Source of the DNA: Anaerolineales bacterium
Lineage (GTDB): Bacteria > Chloroflexota > Anaerolineae > Anaerolineales > Villigracilaceae
Length of the DNA: 5,934 nt
Reading direction: 5' to 3'
NCBI GenBank assembly: GCA_025938055.1
Contig: JAICQC010000289.1
Span: 1-5,934 of the forward strand
Positions 1 through 5,934 of this stretch are shown piece by piece. Within the stretch, counting starts at the first letter, position 1; each line of letters opens with the position of its first letter. Below the pieces are notes generated by a model, which was not told where the DNA came from, ran no database searches, and saw nothing but the letters and a program-made list of their open reading frames with translations. Position numbers and translations under genes: made by a program.

Positions 1-755
1 AATTCCAGGATTTTTTCTTTGAGCGCGGCATTACATGCCAGTCCTTCGCCGTGTGTGTGACCATCTTTTCCGTCCCACGAGCCGAAAAAACCGCCTGCCT
101 CACGAAAAATGGGAGCGAAAGGCGCTACATCCCAGAGGCTAATGGAGGGGTCAAGCATAGCCTCGGCGCGCCCCGTTGCCACCATATGATAGCCGTATGC
201 GTCGCCCCAGCCGCGTCCGTAAAAACATTCCTTGTGCAGACGTTCAAAAATCTTGAGACGTTTCATCGTGCGAAAACCGGACCAGCTCGTGTAGGAAAAC
301 ACTGCCTGCTTCAACTCGCTCACAGTGGAAACGTGTGTCCGCTTGCCGTTCCACCAGCAGCCCAGCCCTTCGGCAGCGTATAGAATTTCATCCAGCGCCG
401 GGAAGCAGACCACGCCAACACGTGAAACACCATCGATTTCGAGCGCGATCAGCACCGAGTAGAAGGGGACGCCTTTCATGAAGGACTTTGTCCCATCGAT
501 CGGGTCAACGATCCAGCGAAAGGGATTCCCCTCGCCCGCCTTCTCTCCAAACTCCTCCCCAACGATGGCGTGAGAGGGATAGCTCCGCTCGATCTCGCCA
601 CGGATGAATTCCTCCGTGGCCTGATCTGCCGCGGTGACCGGAGATTCGTCATGCTTTAGGTCATGCTGGATCCCCTTGTTGTAATGGCTGAGCGTGATGC
701 GCCCGGCGCGGTAGGCAAGCTGGCGTGCAAAGCTGAGATAGGGTTGGAGGTTCAT
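1..755 (-). CDS. hisN: HisN-like histidinol-phosphatase / inositol monophosphatase family protein (3' end cut by window)
   Basis: This is a Mg-dependent phosphatase of the inositol monophosphatase superfamily, most like the HisN branch that dephosphorylates L-histidinol phosphate in histidine synthesis. 251 residues are visible and the frame is open to the left edge; HisN proteins are about 250-270 residues, so little is missing. Metal-site motifs are in order: DESPVTAAD (36-44), GEE (66-68), WIVDPIDGTKSF (81-92, the family's DPIDGT signature) and WDVAP (208-212). The stretch GWGDAYGYHMVATGRAEAMLDP (182-203, WGDxYGxxxVATGRAE type) favours HisN over generic SuhB. The ATG at 755 fits the usual N-terminus. 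It lacks a well-spaced Shine-Dalgarno; AAGGG lies about 14 nt upstream. It starts 37 nt after the nucleotidyltransferase stop and is probably cotranscribed with it. No other his gene is in view, so substrate (histidinol-P, inositol-P or another sugar phosphate) is inferred from motif similarity. Confidence 0.9.
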   Translation of the reverse strand, partial: MNLQPYLSFARQLAYRAGRITLSHYNKGIQHDLKHDESPVTAADQATEEFIRGEIERSYPSHAIVGEEFGEKAGEGNPFRWIVDPIDGTKSFMKGVPFYSVLIALEIDGVSRVGVVCFPALDEILYAAEGLGCWWNGKRTHVSTVSELKQAVFSYTSWSGFRTMKRLKIFERLHKECFYGRGWGDAYGYHMVATGRAEAMLDPSISLWDVAPFAPIFREAGGFFGSWDGKDGHTHGEGLACNAALKEKILE

Positions 756-756
756 G

Positions 757-792
757 GCGGTGAATTATATACCCTTGCGAAGACTATGTTGT
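757..792 (-). promoter_or_regulatory. Possible internal promoter before the HisN-like gene
   Basis: A perfect TATAAT on the minus strand occupies 769-764, nine bases from the ATG at 755. The best hexamer 17 bp upstream is ACAACA (792-787), which matches TTGACA only in its last three bases. A start about seven bases past the -10 would give a transcript beginning almost at the start codon, that is leaderless or nearly so. This would explain the lack of a well-placed ribosome binding site. A chance AT-rich match is possible, and read-through from the upstream genes is the simpler way to express this gene. Confidence 0.3.
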
Positions 793-2043
793 TTATGAAA
801 TAGACTCCAACAACCTCTTCTCTTCCTCTTCCGTCTTCACTTCTCCATTCAGCCAGGCGGCGCGCAGGCGGCGCAGGATCTCCGTGTATTTCGGTCCGGG
901 CGGGATGCCACGCTTCTTCAAATCATGGCCGGTTGTCTTCGGCTTGACATGCCACCACTCGGACAGATATTTGTTCAAAACATTTTTTACCTCTTCATCC
1001 TGCGCCGCGCTCGACACGACCTCCAGTGCCTTGATCGAATAGCCTTCCAGCAGTTCCACACATTCACTTGGCTTCAAGCCCACAACAGCGCTTAGGTTTG
1101 CGTTAAGGAGGGAAACGGAATGCAGCATCTTCAACAGGTCGGCGGTGAAGTGCAGTCGGTCGTTGATGAATTCGACCTCCTGGTCCGGGAGGTGCATCAG
1201 CCACAGCAGCCAGCGCGAGTTCCGGTTTTGCAGGGCAGGGTCATCCGAAGGCAGGGTTTCCAGATGGGAGCGGGCAAAGTTCGCCAGCGAGGGATGAATG
1301 GGAGCAAGCAGGTCCAGTTCTTCCAGTCGCTTCAGCATGGAAACAGCATTCGGCTCGTCGAGGATCAGATCGAGTTCGTGGCGGATACGCTGGGCAGACA
1401 GCTTTTCAACCAGCGGGCGCGCCTCAGGGATCAGCGCCAGAGTCTCGCCGGCGATCTTGAACCCATACCGTCCCTCATAGCGGACGGCGCGATACATGCG
1501 CGTGGGATCGTCGATAAAAGAGCCGGTATGCAAAACACGGATGATCTTATTCTCCAGGTCTTCCAAACCATTGAGGTCATCCCGCAGCTCGCCAAAGTGA
1601 GCGCTATCTACCCGGATTGCCATGGCATTGATCGTGAAATCGCGTCGGCGCAGGTCGTCTTCGATTCTGCCGAGCTTGACGGTAGGCAGCGCGGCAGGGT
1701 GTTTATACGTTTCAGAGCGCGCCGAGATGAGGTCGAGCGTATCGTGATGAGTTTTCAGGGCTTCAGGCAGGAACCATTTCGCCGTCCCGAACTTGGTGTG
1801 AGCTGTCACACCGCCGCCGTGCCTGGAAGACAGGGCACGCGCAAGCATGATGGCATCACCTTCCACGGTGAGGTCAAAGTCATTCAAGCGGCGGCCCAGC
1901 ACGAGGTCCCGCACAGAGCCACCGACAATGTAAAGAGCCAAGCCGCGTTGAATGGCCTCTTCTGCAACAAGATGCAGGAGTTTCTGTTGGTCCTCCCCCA
2001 GCGAGCGCTGGAGGAGTTCTGAAAAATTCTGGTTCGTCATCAT
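793..2043 (-). CDS. CCA tRNA nucleotidyltransferase / poly(A) polymerase family protein
   Basis: This class II nucleotidyltransferase (416 aa, full length for the family) probably adds or repairs the 3' CCA end of tRNAs in the cytoplasm. The catalytic head contains YIVGGSVRDLVLGRR (38-52) followed by NDFD, whose Asp55 and Asp57 form the metal-binding DxD pair. RRRDFTINAMA (132-142), the flexible-loop/ribose motif, comes next. IDDPTRMYRAVR (177-188) and RIRHEL (219-224) are the neck motifs involved in nucleotide selection. The C-terminal GHDLKKRGIPPGPKYTEIL segment (372-390) is typical of the tail domain of many CCA/PAP proteins. Two ATG codons stand in tandem at 2043 and 2040; no clear Shine-Dalgarno precedes either, so the first is kept by convention. 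The gene starts 21 nt after the permease stop, so translation may rely on the upstream transcript. Some bacteria split the activity into CC-adding and A-adding enzymes or use a relative as poly(A) polymerase; the sequence alone does not separate these, so no symbol is given. Confidence 0.92.
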   Translation of the reverse strand: MMTNQNFSELLQRSLGEDQQKLLHLVAEEAIQRGLALYIVGGSVRDLVLGRRLNDFDLTVEGDAIMLARALSSRHGGGVTAHTKFGTAKWFLPEALKTHHDTLDLISARSETYKHPAALPTVKLGRIEDDLRRRDFTINAMAIRVDSAHFGELRDDLNGLEDLENKIIRVLHTGSFIDDPTRMYRAVRYEGRYGFKIAGETLALIPEARPLVEKLSAQRIRHELDLILDEPNAVSMLKRLEELDLLAPIHPSLANFARSHLETLPSDDPALQNRNSRWLLWLMHLPDQEVEFINDRLHFTADLLKMLHSVSLLNANLSAVVGLKPSECVELLEGYSIKALEVVSSAAQDEEVKNVLNKYLSEWWHVKPKTTGHDLKKRGIPPGPKYTEILRRLRAAWLNGEVKTEEEEKRLLESIS

Positions 2044-2064
2044 TCGACAGTTTGCTGGATCAAT

Positions 2065-3201
2065 TTACTGTTTAATCTTTCGGGTTTGATCATAGGATTG
2101 CGGGGCAAGGGCTGTGCCGCCCACCCGGGTCAACTCGTCGCCGAGCGCTGGTGGAAGAACGGCGGCAACGGGCAGTTCACTCTCAGGCGCGGGTGGTGCT
2201 GCGCCTTTTCTCTTCCTGTTCCAAAACGATGTACCGCGAAAATTGTCATGATGGGCCGGCAGCATCACGTCATTGAGACTATCGCCGAACAGGTTCCAGG
2301 CGATGCCGAAAAGCATTACTGCCAGGGTCGGCGGAAGGAATACCCACCAGTACGTGAGCAGGTTGCCTCCAGGACCCAGCACCCAGTTGCGTCCCTGTGC
2401 CAGCATTGTGCCCCAGACCGAATCCCCGCCGATATTAATGAACGTCAGCGTCGCCTGCAAGAGGACGACCCCGCCCACGTCCCGCGCCGCTAGCACCATG
2501 GCGGGACCCGTCGAGTTGCGCAGGAGGTGCTTGCGGATGATCCACGAGGGGCTTCCACCCATCGCCCGCGCAGCCTGGATAAACTCAGTCTGCTTCAGGG
2601 TAATGACGATGGAATGGACCAGCCGGGCGTATGGCATCCACGAGAGGATGATCAGGCTCAGCATCAGCGGGCTGACGCGCTGGAGCACGTTCTGGATCAT
2701 CGTCACAGCGATGGGAGCACCCGGAAAGGTGTAAATTTCTCCATCAAATACATAGCCTTCCATCGAAGCGATAGTCGTCGTATAGAGCTGCTGGAAGAAG
2801 ATCACGCCCGCGATCGCCGGGAACGCAAGGAACGAATCGGCGATGCGCAGCATCAACCCGCCTACAGGACCTCCGATATATCCTGATGCTGCACCATAGA
2901 AAATGCCGAATAGCGCCGCAAAGGAGGTAACGATCAAGCCGAACTGGAGTGCGTCACGCGAACCCCAGACCAGGGCGTGGAATACGTCGATGCCGCGCGG
3001 CAGCATTCCCAGGATGGCATTTTCGTCGGGAGGCAGGGGGCGCGCTTCGGTGGGCCTGCCCACGCGCATAAAGGGACCGGGAGCCCTCGGATCGTGCGGC
3101 GAGAGATAGGGCGCGGAAAACGCCACGAATACAAACCCCAAAATAAGGAGCAGTCCCAGCCAGTTCTGCCAGCGCCGGAAGAATGCATGAGTGCGGCTCA
3201 T
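2065..3201 (-). CDS. DppC/OppC-like ABC transporter permease with C-terminal extension
   Basis: This is an inner-membrane subunit of a peptide/nickel-type (DppBC/OppBC) ABC importer, 378 aa. There is an N-terminal membrane segment (about 15-32) followed by APYLSPHDPRAPG, a hallmark of DppC-like proteins. Further hydrophobic segments lie near 84-108, 115-138, 178-198, 237-257 and 282-305. The EAA loop that contacts the ATPase is EFIQAARAMGGSPSWIIRKHLLRN (206-229), with the conserved Ala-Ala and Gly. The usual GTDxxGRD motif before the second segment is degenerate, reading RGIDVFHALVWG (69-80). Family members normally end soon after the LNDVMLP-like motif (309-315). This one continues about 63 residues in a polar, Pro/Ala-rich tail with a basic NRKRK patch at 328-332, probably cytoplasmic and disordered. 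A longer loop of about 40 residues (140-178) lies between membrane segments. The ATG at 3201 overlaps the upstream TGA as ATGA, pointing to translational coupling with its partner. Substrate cannot be told. Confidence 0.9.
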   Translation of the reverse strand: MSRTHAFFRRWQNWLGLLLILGFVFVAFSAPYLSPHDPRAPGPFMRVGRPTEARPLPPDENAILGMLPRGIDVFHALVWGSRDALQFGLIVTSFAALFGIFYGAASGYIGGPVGGLMLRIADSFLAFPAIAGVIFFQQLYTTTIASMEGYVFDGEIYTFPGAPIAVTMIQNVLQRVSPLMLSLIILSWMPYARLVHSIVITLKQTEFIQAARAMGGSPSWIIRKHLLRNSTGPAMVLAARDVGGVVLLQATLTFINIGGDSVWGTMLAQGRNWVLGPGGNLLTYWWVFLPPTLAVMLFGIAWNLFGDSLNDVMLPAHHDNFRGTSFWNRKRKGAAPPAPESELPVAAVLPPALGDELTRVGGTALAPQSYDQTRKIKQ

Positions 3202-4271
3202 GTCTTCAGGATTCCCTCGCGCACGCGTGGGTCAAGGACCGCCTGCAAAACATCCAGTAAAAACATCAACAGCAGGATCATCACCACGCTGTACATCGCA
3301 AAGCCGAGCGCCGCCGAGGCATCGGCGACCCCGCCCATGGCAGCGACGATCACATCTGAGATTCCATTGATGTCATAGATAATCTCGGCAACGAAGACAC
3401 CCGTAACGATGGAGGTTGCAGACAGCGTCATGCTTGTGAGCGAAGGTGAAAGGATGTTACGGAAGACATGCTTCCAGACCACACGCCGTTCGGTTACCCC
3501 GCGCGCTTTCGCCGCCGTGACGTATTCCTTCTTTTCCTCGCCGAGTATCGAGACACGCGTCACGCGCCCGAGCGTCGCCCAGTGATAAATGCTCAGGGTA
3601 AAGACGGGCATGGCAAGGTGCCGGACCGCATTCCCAAAGATGTCAGGACGCCCGTTGAGCAGGCTGTCGATGGTGAGCATACCGGTGTAGGAAATAAACG
3701 AGCCGCCGGAGAGTTCGAGCCTGTAATTGAGGTCGAGCCTGCTGGGTGCGAACCAGTTCAGGTTGATATAAAAGATCGAGAGCAGCACGATTGCCAAAAT
3801 GAACGGCGGCGTGGAGGTGCTTAGAAATGCCAGGAACCTGAAGCCCCGGTCGACCATCCCGCTCCGCTTCCATCCAGCCGCTACACCGCTGACCAGCCCC
3901 AGCGGGATGAGCAGCAACAGCGAATAAAGCGCCAGTTCCAGCGTGGCAGGCGTGCGCCGCAGGAGCGATGGCAGCACATATTCATTCAGAGAAGGGCTGT
4001 ATCCCCAGGTTCCTTCAAAGAGTGACTTTGCCCAGAAGAAATACTGCACCGGGAACGGATCACGCAGGTGATATTGCTGGATGATACGTTCTTCGATCGC
4101 CTTGAATTGTACGTCTGTGAGCCCGGGAGGCAGTTTCTCAGGCATGTACAGCGTGGCACGCGCCTCGGGCGGTGTGAGCATGACTCCCCCATAAAGCACT
4201 ATTGTGATCACCAGTAATGATATGGGAACCGACAGAAAACGCCGGATCATAAACTGCAGGAGTGGCGGCAT
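3198..4271 (-). CDS. DppB/OppB-like ABC transporter permease
   Basis: This is the partner inner-membrane permease of the DppC-like protein, 357 aa from the chosen start. It begins with MIRRFLSVPISLLVITIVLYG (8-28), the typical DppB first helix. A long extracytoplasmic stretch follows (about 33-105), containing IIQQYHLRDPFPVQYFFW (63-80; family form LGLDxPxxVQY) and GTWGYS. The core membrane segments are near 112-133, 146-170, 219-240, 280-300 and 322-345. The EAA loop is EYVTAAKARGVTERRVVWKHVFRN (249-272), and the end VLDPRVRE (345-352) matches the family C-terminus (DPRxR). An in-frame TTG at 4289 would add six residues. The ATG at 4271 is preferred because GGAG at 4282-4279 sits seven bases before it. 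This is the first gene of the minus-strand run and diverges from the MazG-like gene, so no binding protein or ATPase gene precedes it. Dipeptide, oligopeptide, nickel or sugar-type substrates are all possible in this family. Confidence 0.92.
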   Translation of the reverse strand: MPPLLQFMIRRFLSVPISLLVITIVLYGGVMLTPPEARATLYMPEKLPPGLTDVQFKAIEERIIQQYHLRDPFPVQYFFWAKSLFEGTWGYSPSLNEYVLPSLLRRTPATLELALYSLLLLIPLGLVSGVAAGWKRSGMVDRGFRFLAFLSTSTPPFILAIVLLSIFYINLNWFAPSRLDLNYRLELSGGSFISYTGMLTIDSLLNGRPDIFGNAVRHLAMPVFTLSIYHWATLGRVTRVSILGEEKKEYVTAAKARGVTERRVVWKHVFRNILSPSLTSMTLSATSIVTGVFVAEIIYDINGISDVIVAAMGGVADASAALGFAMYSVVMILLLMFLLDVLQAVLDPRVREGILKT

Positions 4272-4317
4272 GATGGATCTCCAGGTCAATTTTACCCTCG
4301 AACTGATTCACGTCCAA
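4272..4317 (-). promoter_or_regulatory. Candidate promoter and ribosome binding site for the permease transcript
   Basis: On the minus strand TTGGAC (4317-4312) and TAAAAT (4294-4289) are separated by 17 bp. The -10 matches consensus at five of six positions; the -35 matches only in TTG. The Shine-Dalgarno GGAG (4282-4279) is well placed for the ATG at 4271. The predicted start near 4282 would leave a very short leader with the GGAG at its extreme 5' end, which weakens the assignment. Promoter specificity in this lineage is not something I can verify from sequence. Confidence 0.3.
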
Positions 4318-4344
4318 CGTATAAATTCAGGTATAATGCGCTCA
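4312..4344 (+). promoter_or_regulatory. Candidate promoter for the leader / MazG-like / LOG transcript
   Basis: A perfect TATAAT lies at 4332-4337 and predicts a start near 4344. The -35 side is poor: there is no TTGACA-like hexamer at 16-18 bp, and TTCACG at 19 bp spacing is the closest. The position fits as the only strong -10 upstream of the plus-strand genes, and an intrinsic terminator lies 110 bp downstream. That pairing implies a short RNA of about 140 nt with possible read-through into the genes. Confidence 0.4.
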
Positions 4345-4373
4345 TCCCGCAAAAGAATGCAGGACAATCAGTC

Positions 4374-4427
4374 ATGCTGAACCCGTTGCCGTCCCCGTTT
4401 GCACACACACTTGCCTGGTCTGGATAA
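4374..4427 (+). CDS. Putative 17-aa leader peptide with three proline codons
   Basis: A short ORF reads MLNPLPSPFAHTLAWSG and stops at TAA (4425-4427). AGGA at 4361-4364 lies nine bases before its ATG, a good Shine-Dalgarno. It sits between a TATAAT box and a strong intrinsic terminator, where attenuator leader peptides are found. Three of its 17 codons are Pro (CCG at 4383, 4389 and 4395), and the third gene downstream encodes prolyl-tRNA synthetase. This suggests, but does not show, a sensor of charged tRNA-Pro. A random ORF of this length is quite possible, so confidence rests on context rather than on homology. Confidence 0.35.
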   Translation: MLNPLPSPFAHTLAWSG

Positions 4428-4483
4428 GGTTCAGTTCATCACGCCTCGAACGGCTCCCAGACTCTGGCGAGCCGTTTTTTATT
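4377..4483 (+). promoter_or_regulatory. Possible transcription attenuator (alternative stem pairings)
   Basis: Three pairings can be drawn. Segment 1, CTGAACC (4377-4383, at the start of the small ORF), is complementary to GGTTCAG (4428-4434, just after its stop). The neighbouring GGTCTGG (4417-4423, last codons of the ORF) can pair with CCAGACT (4457-4463, inside the terminator hairpin), as six Watson-Crick pairs plus one G-U. The terminator forms from 4449-4476. A ribosome paused on the proline codons would cover segment 1 and leave GGTCTGG free to compete with the terminator. A ribosome at the stop codon would cover GGTCTGG and permit termination. A weak point is that the rival pairing disrupts only the upper half of the terminator stem. 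Stems of 6-7 bp also arise by chance in a region this size. Confidence 0.35.
4449..4483 (+). terminator. Rho-independent terminator upstream of the MazG-like gene
   Basis: The stem AACGGCTC (4449-4456) pairs with GAGCCGTT (4469-4476). An inner CCAG (4457-4460) / CTGG (4464-4467) closes a three-base ACT loop, and one C (4468) is bulged. A run of six T follows (4475-4480). On the opposite strand no T-tract follows the stem, so it acts on plus-strand transcription. It lies 42 bases before the next start codon, with no annotated gene ending in front of it. It must therefore terminate a short leader or small RNA started at about 4344. Confidence 0.85.
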
Positions 4484-4525
4484 GGGCTAGCAAACCGTTT
4501 CTTTTCCCCGAAGGTTGTTGCCATT

Positions 4526-4827
4526 ATGGAAATAAAACAACTTACCGAAGAAATGAATAGCTTTGTCCGCTCGAAAGGCTGGTACGAAGCGGACAGCAAA
4601 CGCCCGCAGACGCCGCGCAACCTGGCGATCTCGCTGGCGTTGGAAGCCGCCGAGATCCTCGAGCATTTCCAGTTCCGAGAAACCCCGAAGGATAAAAAGG
4701 AGCTGGCGGACGAACTGGCGGACGTCGGACTGTATCTACTACAGCTCGCCTCCGTAACAGATATAGACCTGGAGAAAGCGATCCTGGATAAAATCGAAAT
4801 TAATAAGACAAGAGAATGGGATGAAGA

Positions 4828-4831
<4 letters not shown>
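4526..4831 (+). CDS. MazG-like nucleotide pyrophosphohydrolase
   Basis: This is a small all-alpha NTP pyrophosphohydrolase (101 aa), resembling the dCTP pyrophosphatase 1 / RS21-C6-like branch, which cleaves (d)NTPs to NMP and pyrophosphate for nucleotide-pool cleaning. The segment RNLAISLALEAAEILEHFQF (31-50) matches the family's PRNLaxSLxxEAaELlEhFqW pattern. The Mg-binding ExxE...ExxD set is Glu40, Glu43, Glu63 and Asp66. The length is normal for a single-domain member; the two-domain MazG is more than twice as long. The ATG at 4526 is supported by AAGG at 4511-4514, 11 bases upstream, and by the good match of the N-terminus. The stop overlaps the next gene's start as ATGA, so the two are translationally coupled. 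It is the first gene after the leader terminator, and no clear separate promoter is seen between 4484 and 4525. Preferred nucleotide is unknown. Confidence 0.9.

Positions 4832-5934
<1,103 letters not shown>

Noticed and set aside
51..383. Plus-strand open frame of 110 codons at the left edge
   Set aside because: It lies entirely antisense to the HisN-like gene, whose family motifs are clear. The plus-strand product resembles nothing and has no good ribosome binding site.
1120..2022. Long open frame of 300 codons on the plus strand, antisense to the tRNA nucleotidyltransferase
   Set aside because: Its translation is rich in Gln, Arg and Val with no recognisable domain, and it mirrors a gene whose full motif set is intact on the other strand. 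It is a codon-bias shadow.
4272..4289. TTG at 4289 as the start of the DppB-like permease
   Set aside because: The ATG at 4271 has GGAG seven bases upstream and gives the usual short N-terminus; that GGAG would lie inside the coding sequence if TTG were used.
4400..4450. Possible SRP RNA or tRNA fragment (GCCTGGTCTGG and GGTTCAGTTC look suggestive)
   Set aside because: The SRP core (AGGTCnGG...GGAAGCAGC type) is absent. The apparent T-loop GGTTCAGTTC has no pairing five-base arms around it.
4338..4483. T-box leader for proS
   Set aside because: T-box leaders carry a conserved AGGGTGGNACCGCG-like antiterminator bulge and a specifier stem. No such sequence is present, and the leader is too short.

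Overview
The window is a compact, gene-dense bacterial chromosome segment with mid-to-high G+C (judged by eye). It looks like a Chloroflexota-type organism, perhaps Anaerolineae. That placement is an inference from three things: an archaeal/eukaryotic-type prolyl-tRNA synthetase, the style of the tRNA nucleotidyltransferase, and a palindromic repeat of a kind dispersed in many bacterial genomes. No marker gene here proves it. There is no CRISPR array, transposase, rRNA or tRNA.

Left two-thirds (1-4271, all minus strand, transcribed right to left). The order of transcription is a DppB-like ABC permease, a DppC-like ABC permease (4-nt ATGA overlap), a CCA tRNA nucleotidyltransferase/poly(A) polymerase family protein (21-nt gap), and a HisN-like inositol-monophosphatase-family phosphatase (37-nt gap) that runs off the left edge. 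The tight spacing suggests one transcript. A possible extra promoter lies just before the phosphatase. No solute-binding protein or ATPase gene accompanies the permeases, so the rest of the transporter must be encoded elsewhere.

Divergent intergenic region (4272-4525). It holds a weak candidate minus-strand promoter for the permease transcript. For the plus strand it holds a good -10 box (4332-4337), a Shine-Dalgarno-preceded 17-codon ORF with three proline codons (4374-4427), and a strong intrinsic terminator (4449-4483). Segments of the small ORF and of the terminator can form alternative pairings like those of a transcription attenuator.

Right third (4526-5934, plus strand). A MazG-like NTP pyrophosphohydrolase overlaps a LOG-family nucleotide-binding protein by ATGA. 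An approximately 87-bp palindromic repeat follows, then the start of proS, which runs off the right edge. MazG-like and LOG-family enzymes could act in sequence on nucleotides (NTP to NMP, then NMP to base plus ribose 5-phosphate). The most interesting hypothesis is that the proline-codon leader and terminator control the transcript that reaches proS, an aminoacyl-tRNA-synthetase attenuator. This is inferred from sequence only.
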